A DNA stretch of 64,000 nucleotides from Pseudonocardia sp. HH130629-09 (GTDB lineage Bacteria; Actinomycetota; Actinomycetes; Mycobacteriales; Pseudonocardiaceae), in NCBI RefSeq assembly GCF_001294645.1, contig NZ_CP011868.1, positions 1,550,001-1,614,000 on the forward strand. Reading direction: 5' to 3'. The notes under the pieces were generated by a model, which was not told the origin of the DNA, made no database searches, and worked only from the letters and a program-made list of their open reading frames with translations. The position numbers were made by a program, and so were the translations under genes. Positions 26,075-36,640 of this stretch are shown in pieces. Each line of letters opens with the position of its first letter. Within the stretch, counting starts at the first letter, position 1.

Positions 26075-29000
26075 GTGCACCTGAAGACGCTGACGATGAA
26101 GGGCTTCAAGTCCTTCGCCTCGGCCACCACGCTGCGCCTGGAACCGGGGATCACCTGCGTCGTCGGGCCGAACGGCTCGGGCAAGTCCAACGTCGTCGAC
26201 GCGATCAGCTGGGTGCTCGGCGAGCAGGGCGCCAAGGCGCTGCGCGGCGGCAAGATGGAGGACGTGATCTTCGCCGGCACGTACGGCCGCGCGGCGCTGG
26301 GCCGTGCCGAGGTCACCCTCACCGTCGACAACTCCGACGGCGCCCTGCCGATCGACTACTCCGAGGTCTCGGTGACCCGGCGGATGTTCCGCGACGGCGC
26401 CGGCGAGTACGAGATCAACGGCTCCCGCGCCCGGCTGCTCGACGTGCAGGAGCTGCTCAGCGACTCCGGCATCGGCAGGGAGATGCACGTCATCGTCGGG
26501 CAGGGCCAGCTCGACGGGGTGCTGCAGTCCAAGCCGGAGGACCGCCGCTCCTACATCGAGGAGGCGGCCGGGGTCCTCAAGCACCGCAAGCGCAAGGAGA
26601 AGGCGCTCCGCAAGCTCGACGCGATGCAGGCCAACCTCACCCGGCTCACCGACCTCACCGCCGAGCTGCGCCGCCAGCTCAAACCGCTGGGCCGGCAGGC
26701 CGAGATCGCCCGCCGCGCCCAGGCCGTGCAGACCGAGCTGCGCGACGCGCGGCTCCGCCTGGCCGCCGACGACTACGTGACCCTGTCCGAGGAGACCCAG
26801 CGCGAGGAGGCGTCCCAGGAGCAGGCCCGGCGTCGCCGCGCCGAGGTCGAGGAGCAGCTCGACGTCGCCCGCGAGCGCCAGGAGGAGCTGGAGACCGCGC
26901 TCGCCGCGGACGCGCCGCGGCTGCAGCTCGCGCAGGACACCTGGTACCAGCTCTCCGCGCTGGCCGAGCGGCTGCGCGGCACCGTCCGCCTCGCCGAGGA
27001 ACGCGTCCGCCACCTCACCTCCTCGGCCGAGGCCGGGCGCACCCCCGGCCGGGACCCGGACGAGACCGAGGCCGAGGCCGACGCGATCGCCGAGCAGGAG
27101 GAGGAGCTGGTCGCCGCCGTCGCCGAGGCCCGGCGCCGGCTCGACGAGGTCGTCACCGAGAAGGCCGAGCGCGAGCGGACCCTCGCCGCCGCCGAACGCG
27201 AGCACCTGGCGGCCGTGCGCGCCATCGCCGACCGTCGTGCCGGGATCGCCACCCTCGCCGGGAAGGCCGACGCGCTGCGCTCCGGCGTCGCCGCGACCGC
27301 CGAGGAGATCGAGCGGCTGTCCGAGGCGCTCGCCGAGGCGGGCGCCCGCACCGCCGAGGCCGAGACCGAGCTGGAGACCGCGCGGGAGTCCCTCGGCGTC
27401 TCCGGGGACGCGGCCGACACCGACGCGCTGGCCACGCGGGTCGAGCAGGCCGAGGCCGCGCACCGCAGCGCCGCCGAGCGGGTCGCCGAGCTGGTCGCCG
27501 CCGAACGCGACGCCGAGCAGCGCCGCGCGCACTGGCGGGCCCGGGTCGACGCCCTGCAGGTCGGCCTGGTCCGCCGTGACGGCACCGGCGCCCTGCTGGA
27601 CTCCGGCGCCGACGGCGTGCTCGGCGCCGTCGCCGAGCTCGTCGAGGTCGAGCCGTCCTGTCGGGCCGCGGTCGCCGCGGCGCTGGGCGAGCTCGCCGAG
27701 GGCGTCGCCGTCGCCTCCGTGGCGTCCGCGGCCGACGCGCTGCGGTCCCTGCGCCGTGGCGACGCCGGCCGGGCCGCGCTGCTCGTCGGCGCCGGGTCCG
27801 CCGGGGCCGACCGCTCCGCCGGGCGGGTGCCGGTCCCGGTCCCCGATGGCGACCCGCCCGCCGGGCGCTGGGCGGCCGCGCTGGTCACCGCACCGCCCGC
27901 GCTCGCCCCGGCGCTGGGGGAGCTGCTGGCCGGGGTGGTCGTCGTCGACGGTCTGGACGCCGCGGCCACCGCCGTGGGGGCCCGGCCGGGGCTGACCGCG
28001 GTCACGACCGAAGGGGACCTGCTCACCGCACACGCCGCGCGCGGCGGCACCGGCGCCGGGGAGGGCGCGCTGCAGCTGCAGGCCGCCGTCGACGACGCGC
28101 TGGCCGCACGCGACGCCGTCGACGCCGAGCTGGAGTCGCTGCGCCCCACCCTCGACGGTGCCCGCGCCGAGGAGGCCGCCCGCGGCACCGACCTGACCGC
28201 GGCCCGTGCCGCGGTCGCCGACGCCGACCGCCGCCGCGCGGCCGCCGCCGCCCAGCTCGGGCGGCTCGAACAGGTCGTCACCTCGGCCCGCGCCGAGGCC
28301 CAGCGGCTGCGCGAGCGCCGCGACACCGTGGAGCGGCGGCGGTCGGACTCGCTGATCGAGCTGGAGGCCGCCGAGCACCAGCTGTCCCTGGCCTCCGACG
28401 CCCCGGTCGACGACGAGCCCGACACCGAGCTGCGCGACGAGGCCGCCGAGCGCGTGGAGGAGGTCCGCTCCGAGGAGGTCGAGTGCCGCCTCGCGCTGCG
28501 CACGGCCGAGGAGCGGGCCCGCGCCATCGCCGGGCGCGCGGAGACCCTGCGCCGCCAGGCGCACGGCGAGCGCGTCGCCCGGTCCCGGGCCGCCGCCGCG
28601 GCCGCCGAACGGGAGCGGGCCTCGGAGGTCGCCCGGCTCGTCGTCGACGCCGGGCACGTCGCTGCCGAGCGGATCGAACGCTCGCTGGCCGCCGCGGCCG
28701 CGGAGCGCGACGAGATCCAGTCCGCCCGCGCCGAACGGGAGCGCGCACACGCCGAGGCCCGCGACACCACCACGAAGCTGACCGCGCTGCTGGAGAAGCT
28801 CACCGACACCGTCCACCGCGACGAGATGGTGCGCCAGCAGACCCGGATGCGGCTGGAGCAGCTGACCGAGAAGATCCTCGGCGACCACGGCATCGGCGTC
28901 GACGACCTCGTCGCCGAGTACGGGCCCGAGGTCCCGGTACCGCCGTCGGCCGACGAGACCGCCGAGTACGAGGCCGCCCGCGAGCGCGGCGAGCAGGTGT

Positions 29001-29680
29001 CCGCGCCGCCGCCGGTCCCGTTCGACCGGCCCACCCAGGAACGCCGCCTCAAGCGAGCGGAGAAGGACCTGTCGCTGCTCGGCAAGGTCAACCCGCTCGC
29101 GCTGGAGGAGTTCGCGGCGCTGGATGAGCGCTACAAGTTCCTGTCCACCCAGCTCGAGGACCTCAAGAACACCCGGCGTGACCTGCTCACCGTCGTCCGC
29201 GAGGTCGACGACAAGATCCTCGAGGTCTTCACCACCGCCTACCACGACGTCGCCGCCGAGTTCGAGACCGTGTTCGCGACGCTGTTCCCCGGTGGCGACG
29301 GCCGGCTCGTGCTCACCGACCCCGACGACATGCTCACCACCGGCATCGAGGTCGAGGCCCGCCCGCCCGGCAAGAAGGTCAAGCGGCTGTCGCTGCTGTC
29401 TGGTGGGGAGCGCTCGCTCACCGCGATGGCGCTGCTCGTCGCGATCTTCCGGGCCCGTCCCTCGCCGTTCTACGTGCTCGACGAGATCGAGGCGGCCCTC
29501 GACGACGTCAACCTGCGCCGGCTCATCTCGCTGATGGAGGAGCTGCGCACGACCAGCCAGCTCATCGTCATCACCCACCAGAAGCCGACGATGGAGGTCG
29601 CCGACGCCCTCTACGGCGTCTCGATGCGCGGCGACGGCATCACCCAGGTCATCTCCCAGCGCCTGCGACCCGCCTCCTGA
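26075..29680 (+). CDS. smc: Chromosome segregation protein SMC
   Basis: SMC dimers with ScpA/ScpB fold and segregate the chromosome. The 1201-aa protein begins with MHLKTLTMKGFKSFA and Walker A VGPNGSGKSNVVDA near residue 32, has two long coiled coils rich in Glu/Ala/Arg, a hinge around residues 500-650, and the C-terminal signature LSLLSGGERSLTAMALL with Walker B FYVLDEIEAALDDVN. The coiled coils are very Ala/Arg-rich from the GC bias. GTG 26075 fits the family N-terminus. Confidence 0.97.
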   Translation: MHLKTLTMKGFKSFASATTLRLEPGITCVVGPNGSGKSNVVDAISWVLGEQGAKALRGGKMEDVIFAGTYGRAALGRAEVTLTVDNSDGALPIDYSEVSVTRRMFRDGAGEYEINGSRARLLDVQELLSDSGIGREMHVIVGQGQLDGVLQSKPEDRRSYIEEAAGVLKHRKRKEKALRKLDAMQANLTRLTDLTAELRRQLKPLGRQAEIARRAQAVQTELRDARLRLAADDYVTLSEETQREEASQEQARRRRAEVEEQLDVARERQEELETALAADAPRLQLAQDTWYQLSALAERLRGTVRLAEERVRHLTSSAEAGRTPGRDPDETEAEADAIAEQEEELVAAVAEARRRLDEVVTEKAERERTLAAAEREHLAAVRAIADRRAGIATLAGKADALRSGVAATAEEIERLSEALAEAGARTAEAETELETARESLGVSGDAADTDALATRVEQAEAAHRSAAERVAELVAAERDAEQRRAHWRARVDALQVGLVRRDGTGALLDSGADGVLGAVAELVEVEPSCRAAVAAALGELAEGVAVASVASAADALRSLRRGDAGRAALLVGAGSAGADRSAGRVPVPVPDGDPPAGRWAAALVTAPPALAPALGELLAGVVVVDGLDAAATAVGARPGLTAVTTEGDLLTAHAARGGTGAGEGALQLQAAVDDALAARDAVDAELESLRPTLDGARAEEAARGTDLTAARAAVADADRRRAAAAAQLGRLEQVVTSARAEAQRLRERRDTVERRRSDSLIELEAAEHQLSLASDAPVDDEPDTELRDEAAERVEEVRSEEVECRLALRTAEERARAIAGRAETLRRQAHGERVARSRAAAAAAERERASEVARLVVDAGHVAAERIERSLAAAAAERDEIQSARAERERAHAEARDTTTKLTALLEKLTDTVHRDEMVRQQTRMRLEQLTEKILGDHGIGVDDLVAEYGPEVPVPPSADETAEYEAARERGEQVSAPPPVPFDRPTQERRLKRAEKDLSLLGKVNPLALEEFAALDERYKFLSTQLEDLKNTRRDLLTVVREVDDKILEVFTTAYHDVAAEFETVFATLFPGGDGRLVLTDPDDMLTTGIEVEARPPGKKVKRLSLLSGGERSLTAMALLVAIFRARPSPFYVLDEIEAALDDVNLRRLISLMEELRTTSQLIVITHQKPTMEVADALYGVSMRGDGITQVISQRLRPAS

Positions 29681-29736
29681 CCGGCTGACCGGCCCGTCCT
29701 GCGCGGCGCGTCGACCGGGCGTGGCAGGGTGGCGTC

Positions 29737-31461
29737 GTGACCACGCAGACCCTCTGGATCGTCGTCGCGATCGTCGTGGCGGTGTTGCTGATCGCCGTCG
29801 TCGCAGGGCTGGTGATCGCCCGCCGACGGCGCATCAGCCTGCGGTCCGACGAGCAGCAGCGCGAGCTCGGGACCGGTACCGACGAGCCACCGCGCACCGG
29901 CGGCGGCTACCAGGCCGGGAGCGGGTTCGCCTTCTCCTCCGGGACGGCCACCGCACCCGAGCGGCCGCGCGCCCCCGGCGACGACGCACCGACCGCCGCC
30001 ACCCCGTCCGCCCCGGCGTCGCCCGCCGACGCCGCCGCCGACGCGCCGACGGCCGCCACACCGACCACCACCCCGTCCGCCCCGGAGGCCCCCGCCGAGG
30101 CCGCCGACGCGCCGACCGCCGACGAGGTCCGCACCCCGCCCGGTGGCACCCCCGTCGTCGACGGCGCCACCGAGGCCCGCACCCCGCCGCGCGGCGTCCC
30201 GGTCAGCACCGCCCCGCCGGTCCCGTCGACCGCGCCGCTCAGCAGCCCGCCCGTGCCGACCGAGCAGACCGGGACCGTCACCGGCACCCCGGACGCCCGC
30301 GTCATCGACACGGCCCAGGCCAGCAAGGACCCGGCCACCCGGCAGCTCCGCCGCCCCGAGGGCCCCGCCGGGACCGACGGGGCCGACGCACCCGCGGCGA
30401 GCGCGCCCACCCGGCCGGTCGCCCGCCCGGAGGCCGCGCCCCCGCCGGCAGCACCCCCCGCGCCGTCTGCACCGACCGAGCCGGTCGCGCGCCCGGGGAC
30501 GGCGGACACGCAGGCCCCCGGCACCCCCACTGAGGAGATCGCCCCGGCCGAGGGCCGGATCGGCCGGCTGCGCGGCAGGCTGTCCCGGTCGCGCTCCGGG
30601 CTCGGCCAGAGCCTTCTGGGCCTGCTCGGCGCGGGCGACCTCGACGAGGAGTCGTGGGAGGACGTCGAGGCCACCCTCCTGCAGGCCGACCTGGGGCCCG
30701 AGACGACCGCCGAGATCGTCGAGGCGCTGCGCGGGCAGATCGCCACCCGTGGTGTCCGCACCGCCGAGCAGGCCCGCGCCGCCCTGCGTGACGTGCTCGT
30801 CGAGGCCCTCGGCACCGGCCAGGACCGCTCCGTGCACGCCCTGCCGCACGACGGGCGCCCCGCGGTGCTGCTGATCGTCGGGGTCAACGGCACCGGCAAG
30901 ACCACCACCACCGGCAAGCTCGCCCGGGTGCTGGTCGCCGGGGGGCACCGGGTGACCCTGGGCGCGGCCGACACCTTCCGGGCCGCTGCCGCCGAGCAGC
31001 TCGTCACCTGGGGCGAGCGCTCCGGAGCGGGCGTCGTCCGCGGACCCGAGGGCGCCGACCCGGCCTCGGTCGCCTTCGACGCCGTCTCGCGCGGCACCGA
31101 CGACGGCGTCGACGCCGTTCTGCTCGACACCGCGGGCCGGCTGCACACCAAGACCGGGCTGATGGACGAGCTCGGCAAGGTCAAGCGCGTCGTCGAGAAG
31201 CAGGCCCGGGTCGACGAGGTCCTGCTCGTCCTCGACGCCACCACCGGCCAGAACGGGCTGGCCCAGGCCCGGGTGTTCGGCGAGGTCGTCGACGTCACCG
31301 GGGTGGTGCTCACCAAGCTCGACGGCACGGCCAAGGGCGGCATCGTGTTCCGCGTCCAGCGCGAGCTGGGCGTGCCGGTCAAGCTCGTCGGGCTCGGTGA
31401 GGGCCCCGACGACCTGGCCCCGTTCGAGCCCGCCGCGTTCGTCGAGGCACTGCTCGACTGA
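29737..31461 (+). CDS. ftsY: Signal recognition particle receptor FtsY
   Basis: FtsY receives ribosome-SRP complexes at the membrane. The 574-aa protein has an N-terminal membrane helix (about 5-26), as in other actinobacteria, then about 230 residues of disordered Ala/Pro/Thr-rich linker, and the SRP GTPase NG domain with GVNGTGKTTTTGKLAR at 383-398, DTAGRLHTK near 465 and LTKLDGTAKGG near 525. CAGGGT at 29725-29730 ends six bases before GTG 29737, a possible leaderless start. Confidence 0.96.
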   Translation: MTTQTLWIVVAIVVAVLLIAVVAGLVIARRRRISLRSDEQQRELGTGTDEPPRTGGGYQAGSGFAFSSGTATAPERPRAPGDDAPTAATPSAPASPADAAADAPTAATPTTTPSAPEAPAEAADAPTADEVRTPPGGTPVVDGATEARTPPRGVPVSTAPPVPSTAPLSSPPVPTEQTGTVTGTPDARVIDTAQASKDPATRQLRRPEGPAGTDGADAPAASAPTRPVARPEAAPPPAAPPAPSAPTEPVARPGTADTQAPGTPTEEIAPAEGRIGRLRGRLSRSRSGLGQSLLGLLGAGDLDEESWEDVEATLLQADLGPETTAEIVEALRGQIATRGVRTAEQARAALRDVLVEALGTGQDRSVHALPHDGRPAVLLIVGVNGTGKTTTTGKLARVLVAGGHRVTLGAADTFRAAAAEQLVTWGERSGAGVVRGPEGADPASVAFDAVSRGTDDGVDAVLLDTAGRLHTKTGLMDELGKVKRVVEKQARVDEVLLVLDATTGQNGLAQARVFGEVVDVTGVVLTKLDGTAKGGIVFRVQRELGVPVKLVGLGEGPDDLAPFEPAAFVEALLD

Positions 31462-31467
31462 GGTCGT

Positions 31468-31499
31468 GGCGCGGGTCGTCCCTGCGGGCGACCCGCGCC
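31468..31499. terminator. Perfect 11-bp stem after ftsY
   Basis: GGCGCGGGTCG (31468-31478) pairs with CGACCCGCGCC (31489-31499) around a 10-nt loop, six bases after the ftsY stop. It separates ftsY from the nitrogen operon. Confidence 0.7.
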
Positions 31500-31590
31500 G
31501 TGCGCCACGTCACGAACCGGACCATTCGGATGACCTTCGGTCCTCCGGATCCGGTTGAGTAACGCAACCGTCATCTTGCTCGACGCCCTG

Positions 31591-31628
31591 TTAACCGGTG
31601 CGAAACGGACAGGCGTCGAATGCGAAAC
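31591..31628 (+). promoter_or_regulatory. GlnR-type box before amtB
   Basis: The spacing fits the actinobacterial GlnR site of four half-boxes separated by 6 bp: TTAAC-N6-GAAAC-N6-GCGTC-N6-GAAAC. Both b-type halves are perfect GAAAC and the first a-type half is close to GTnAC; the second is weaker. It ends 60 bp before the amtB start. GlnR activates ammonium uptake genes under nitrogen limitation. The regulator itself is not in this window. Confidence 0.75.
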
Positions 31629-31688
31629 ACGCGATCATCATCCTTCCTCCCCAGTCGGACTAACGACAGACGTGGGAGGGACTAACCC

Positions 31689-33014
31689 GTGGAAGGCCTC
31701 AACAGCGGTGATACCGCCTGGCTCCTGACGAGCGCAGCACTCGTCATGCTCATGACTCCGGGGGTGGCGCTGTTCTACGGCGGCCAGGCCCGGTCCAAGA
31801 GCGTGCTCAACATGTTCATGATGTGCTTCAGCGCCCTCGGCGTCGTCGGCGTGCTGTGGATCCTCTACGGCTACTCGACGGTCTTCGGCACCGAGCTCGT
31901 CGGCGGCGGTCTGCTGGGCAACCCGGCCGAGTACTTCGGGCTCACCGCGCTGCTGCCCGACGACGAGGCCACCGAGACCTACCCGGCGCTGGCCTTCGTC
32001 AGCTTCCAGGGCATGTTCGCCATCCTCACCGTCGCCCTGATCGCCGGTGCCGCGGCCGACCGCATGAAGTTCGGCGCCTGGGTGCTGTTCTCCGGTCTCT
32101 GGGCCACGCTGGTCTACTTCCCCGTCGCCCACTGGGTCTTCGACCTGGAGCAGGGCTGGATCCCGGTCATCCTCGGCGCGAAGGACTTCGCCGGTGGCAC
32201 CGCGGTCCACATCAACGCCGGTATCGCCGCCCTCGTGCTCTGCATCGTCCTGGGCAAGCGCCGCGGCTGGCCGCGTGAGGCCATGCGCCCGCACAACCTG
32301 ACCATGGTCATGCTCGGTGCCGGCGTCCTCTGGTTCGGCTGGTTCGGCTTCAACGCCGGTTCGGCCACCTCGGCCGGCTGGGCCGCGGGCTACGCGTTCG
32401 TCAACTCCCTCGCCGCCACCGCCGCCGCCATCCTCGGCTGGCTGCTGGTCGAGAAGATCCGCTACGGCAAGGCCACCTCGCTGGGTGCCGCGTCGGGCAT
32501 CGTGGCCGGTCTGGTCGCCATCACCCCGGCCTGTGCCTCGGTCTCCCCGCTCGGCGCGCTGGCCATCGGCGCCATCGCCGGTGCCCTCTGCGCCTGGGCC
32601 GTCGGCCTGAAGTACAAGCTGGGCTACGACGACTCCTTCGACGTCGTCGGTGTGCACTTCTTCGGTGGTCTCTGGGGCACCCTGGCCATCGGCTTCTTCG
32701 CCACCGACGTCGCCCCCGACGCCGTCAACGGCCTGTTCTACGGCGGCGGATTCACCCAGCTGGGCCTGCAGGCGGTCGCGGCGCTCGCCGTCATCGCCTA
32801 CACCGCGATCGTCACCACGATCATCGTCTTCATCGTCAAGTTCACCATCGGCCTCCGGATCGACGACGAGGTCGAGCAGAGCGGCATCGACGAGGGCGAG
32901 CACGCCGAGACCGGCTACGAGTTCTCCGGCCTGCGCGGCGGCAGCGGTATCGGTTCCTCGCCGAAGCCCGCCACCGAGGCGAAGGCCACCCCCGCCGCGA
33001 AGCAGGAGGTCTGA
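31689..33014 (+). CDS. amtB: Ammonium transporter
   Basis: The 441-aa membrane protein is an Amt/Rh channel with eleven predicted helices, the motif DFAGGTAVHINAG near residues 168-180 and the twin-histidine pore, with VHFFGG near 321. A strong GGGAGGG ribosome site lies eight bases before GTG 31689. It is followed after three bases by glnB and then by glnD, the standard nitrogen operon. The C-terminal cytoplasmic tail (RGGSG ...) interacts with GlnB/GlnK in relatives. Confidence 0.96.
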   Translation: MEGLNSGDTAWLLTSAALVMLMTPGVALFYGGQARSKSVLNMFMMCFSALGVVGVLWILYGYSTVFGTELVGGGLLGNPAEYFGLTALLPDDEATETYPALAFVSFQGMFAILTVALIAGAAADRMKFGAWVLFSGLWATLVYFPVAHWVFDLEQGWIPVILGAKDFAGGTAVHINAGIAALVLCIVLGKRRGWPREAMRPHNLTMVMLGAGVLWFGWFGFNAGSATSAGWAAGYAFVNSLAATAAAILGWLLVEKIRYGKATSLGAASGIVAGLVAITPACASVSPLGALAIGAIAGALCAWAVGLKYKLGYDDSFDVVGVHFFGGLWGTLAIGFFATDVAPDAVNGLFYGGGFTQLGLQAVAALAVIAYTAIVTTIIVFIVKFTIGLRIDDEVEQSGIDEGEHAETGYEFSGLRGGSGIGSSPKPATEAKATPAAKQEV

Positions 33015-33356
<342 letters not shown>

Positions 33357-33371
33357 TCGACGGAACCCTGC

Positions 33372-33413
33372 GACGGCCCGTCGCGCTCCCTTTCCGGAGT
33401 GCGGCGGGCCGTC
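33372..33413. terminator. Long hairpin after glnB
   Basis: GACGGCCCG (33372-33380) pairs with CGGGCCGTC (33405-33413), and the inner CGCGCTCC/GGAGTGCG pairs with one mismatch around CTTTCC. The stem of about 17 bp lies 15 bases after the glnB stop and 80 bases before glnD, so it may lower glnD expression relative to amtB-glnB. Confidence 0.7.
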
Positions 33414-33494
33414 CGCCGTCCAGGCTCGAAACGGACATCACGACATGTATGCGGTCGACTACTCGAACGAACAGGAAGCGGGTGGCGCAGGGCG

Positions 33495-35890
33495 ATGACG
33501 GTCCTGGGGTCGGGCGAAGCGGCGGACCTGGTCAAGGCGAAAGCGGTCCTCCTGGAATCCAACGGCCGGCACCACCACGGCCCGGAAGCGCTACGGGCCG
33601 CGCTGGTCGACCTGCACGACTTCTGGCTCTCCTCCCGGTGCGCCGCACTCGGGGTCGGCGGTGAGGGAAGCGGGACGGCGCTGGCGGCCGTCGGCGCGCT
33701 CGGCCGGCGCGAGCTCTGCCCGTGGTCCGATCTCGACCTCGTGCTCCTGCACGACGGCCGGACCGACGTCGACACGCTCGCCGAGAAGCTCTGGTACCCG
33801 CTCTGGGACGCCGGGATCGGCCTCGACCACTCGGTGCGCACGCCCGGCCAGGCCGTCCAGGTCGCGGCGACCGACCTGCGGGCGGCCTTCGGGCTGCTGG
33901 AACTGCGGCACGTCGCCGGGGACGCGGCGCTCACCGGCAAGGTCCGCGACGCCGTCCGCACGGCCTGGCGGGCCGGGATGCGCAGCCGCTTCGACGAGAT
34001 CGTCGACACCACCACCGACCGCTGGCAGCGCAACGGCGACGTCGCCCACCGCGTCGAGCCGGACCTGAAGAACGGCCACGGTGGCCTGCGGGACGTGCAG
34101 CTGCTCGACGCCCTGGCCACCGCCCAGCTCGTCGACCGGCCGGGGGCCGACGTCGTCGCCGCCCGGTCGCTGCTGCTGGACGTGCGCACCGAGCTGCACC
34201 GGCTGTCGGGGCGGGCGCGCGACGTCCTGCGGGCCCAGGAGGCCGACGAGATCGCCGCGACCCTCGACGTCGGTGACCGCTTCGACCTGGCCCGCGCCCT
34301 GTCGGGGGCGGCCCGCGCGGTCGCCTTCGCGACCGAGGTCGGGCTGCGCCAGGCCCGCAACGCGCTGCCCCGCCGGGGACTCGCCGCGCTCCGCCGCGCG
34401 CCGGTGCGCCGGCCGCTGGACTCCGGCGTCGTCGAGCACGCGGGGGAGGTCGGGCTCGCCCGCGACGCGTCGGCGACGAAGGACCCGGCCCTGGTCCTGC
34501 GGGTCGCCGCCACCGCCGCGCGCACCGGGCTGCCGATCTCGGCGGGCACCCTGTCACGGCTCGCCGACACCGCCCCGGAGCTGCGCGCACCGTGGCCGCG
34601 GACCGCGCTGGCCGAGCTGCTCGCCCTGCTCGGGACCGGCAAGGCGGCCGTCGCGGTGATCGAGTCGCTGGACCGCACCGGGCTGTGGGGACGGCTGTTC
34701 CCCGAGTGGGGCGCGGTCCGTGACCTGCCGCCGCGGGACCGCACGCACGTCTGGACGGTCGACCGTCATCTCGTCGAGGTCTGCGCCGAGGCCGCTCGGC
34801 TCACCACCCGGGTGGCGCGCCCGGACCTGTTGCTGGTCGGGGCGCTCCTGCACGACATCGGCAAGGGTCGCGGCGGCGACCACTCGGTGGTGGGGGAGTC
34901 GCTGGTCGGTCAGATCGGTGAGCGGCTCGGACTGCGCGAGGGTGACCTCGTGCTGCTGGCGGCGATGGTGCGCCACCACCTGCTGCTGCCGCACACCGCG
35001 ACCCGTCGCGACCCGGAGGACCCGGCGACGGTGTCGCGGGTGCTGGACACGCTGCGCGAGGCGGTCGCCCCCGGCGGCCGGGGCGACGCCGACGTGGCGT
35101 TGCTCGTCGAGCTGCTCGACGCCCTGGCCGAGGCCGACTCGCTGGGCACCGGGCCCGGCGTCTGGACCCCGTGGCGGCGGACCCTGATCCACGGGCTGGC
35201 CGGGCGCTGCCTGTCCGCGCTCGACGGCCGTCCGTTCGTCGAGCCCGGTCCGCCGGATCCGGCCCACCACGAGATGGTCGAGGCCGTCGCGGAGGGGGGA
35301 CCGCAGGTCCGCTTCACCGGCGACGGCGACGTCTCCTCGGTCACCGTCGCGCTGCCCGACGGGCGGGGGTGCTCTCGGCCGTCGCCGGGGTGCTCGCCCT
35401 GCATTCGCTGCAGGTGCACACCGCCGACGTGACCGTGTCCGACGGGGTGACGGTCGAGACGTTCGCGGTGACTCCGCGGTTCGGCGGTCTGCCCGACCCG
35501 GCGCTGGTCCGCTCGGACCTGACGCGGGTGCGTGCCGGAACCCTGGACCTGGCGCAGGCGCTGGCGCGCAAGGAGCGCGACTACGCGCCGTCGACGCCGG
35601 AGGTGGAACGGACCGCCCCGCCCCGGGTGCTGTGGTTCGACGACGAGGCCACCGGGGCGGTCGTGCTGGAGCTGCGCGGCACCGACCGTATCGGGCTGCT
35701 CCACCACGTCACCGCCGCGCTCGAACGGGCCGAGGTGGACCTCGTCTGGGCCCGGGTCGAGACGCTCGGCGCCTCGGTCGTCGACTCCTTCGGCATCGGC
35801 GGGTCCCCGGACGGGGCGGCCCGCGCCGCCATCGAGTCCGCGGTCCTCACGGTCGCCGCCGGGCAGGGCGAGGCCCACACGGGCACGTGA
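33495..35890 (+). pseudogene. glnD: PII nucleotidylyltransferase GlnD with a one-base frameshift
   Basis: GlnD modifies PII in response to glutamine. The part from ATG 33495 has the nucleotidyltransferase motif GRRELCPWSDLDL near residues 69-81 and the HD domain with LLHDIGKG near 452. At the G5 run 35365-35369 the frame breaks: one more G restores DGRGVLSAVAGVLALHSL and the two C-terminal ACT domains, including LRGTDRIGLLHHVTAAL. The repaired protein would be 798 aa, normal for GlnD. As it stands, the protein would lose most of both ACT domains, which sense glutamine. A sequencing error in the G run is a good alternative to real loss. Confidence 0.88.
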
Positions 35891-35952
35891 CGCAGCACGG
35901 TGCGGCGCGGTGTGAACGGAACGATTCGGGCGACCGGACCGTTCCACCACAC

Positions 35953-36630
35953 ATGACCACCGCCCGTGCCGTGCCGACCGGCGCCGTCCCGCCGACCCGC
36001 GACACCGAGCACCGCCCCGCCGACCCCGGTCCGCCCGGCGGCCCCGGCGCGGCGCCGCGCGTCGGGACCCCGTCCGACGACGATCCGGCGGCGCCGCTGG
36101 TCGTCGTGCTGCCGGGGCGGTCGCTGCTGCTGGTCGCGGGCCTGCCGGGAGCGGGCAAGTCCACCCTGCTCGCCGGGCTCGACGCACCGGCGGACACCCG
36201 GGTCCTCGACTCGGGGGCCACCCGGGCCACGCTGGCGCGGCTGCTCCCGGCCGCGACGCCGTATCCGGCGTACCGGTGGCTGACCCACCTGACCCACCGC
36301 GCGTCGGTGGTCACGGCGGTGCTCGGGCCCGCGGGCACCGTCGTCGTCCACCTGCCCGCGACCTCGTCGCGGGTACGGGCCGCGGTGCGTGCACTGGCCA
36401 GGCTCGGCCGCCGCGCACCGCACCTGCTGTGGCTCGACACCACCCCCGACCAGGCACTCGACGGCCAGCACGCCCGAGGACGGGTGGTCCGCTCGCGCCC
36501 GTTCGCGACGCACGCGCGGCGCGCCCGCGACACCGTCGACGCCCTGCGGGCGGGCACCGAGACCGGCTGGTCCTCGGTCCGCCGCACCGATCGCTCCGGT
36601 GCCCGTGGGGGACTGGCACTGGCCAAGTAG
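35953..36630 (+). CDS. P-loop ATP-binding protein, kinase-like
   Basis: The 225-aa protein has a disordered Pro-rich head and a zeta-toxin/AAA-type P-loop LLVAGLPGAGKSTLL at about residues 59-73, followed by segments LDSGATRATLARLLP and THLTHRASVV, as in small actinobacterial P-loop kinases of unknown substrate. It sits between glnD and ffh; its last codons overlap a TAGGCT hexamer used as the likely ffh -10 element. No partner is evident. Confidence 0.7.
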   Translation: MTTARAVPTGAVPPTRDTEHRPADPGPPGGPGAAPRVGTPSDDDPAAPLVVVLPGRSLLLVAGLPGAGKSTLLAGLDAPADTRVLDSGATRATLARLLPAATPYPAYRWLTHLTHRASVVTAVLGPAGTVVVHLPATSSRVRAAVRALARLGRRAPHLLWLDTTPDQALDGQHARGRVVRSRPFATHARRARDTVDALRAGTETGWSSVRRTDRSGARGGLALAK

Positions 36631-36633
36631 GCT
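36628..36633 (+). promoter_or_regulatory. -10-like element for a leaderless ffh transcript
   Basis: TAGGCT includes the stop codon of the upstream gene and ends seven bases before GTG 36641. No ribosome site is visible between them. This is the same geometry as before coaD and the ParA-like gene. Confidence 0.45.
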
Positions 36634-36640
36634 GGTAAGG

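Noticed and set aside
31558-31575. A second GlnR site (GTAAC-N6-GTCAT) before amtB
   Set aside because: The second half does not resemble GAAAC and no further half-sites continue the spacing.
36022-36060. CCGG-rich direct repeats as a CRISPR or attachment site
   Set aside because: They are codon-phased Pro/Gly repeats in a disordered protein head, with no spacers.
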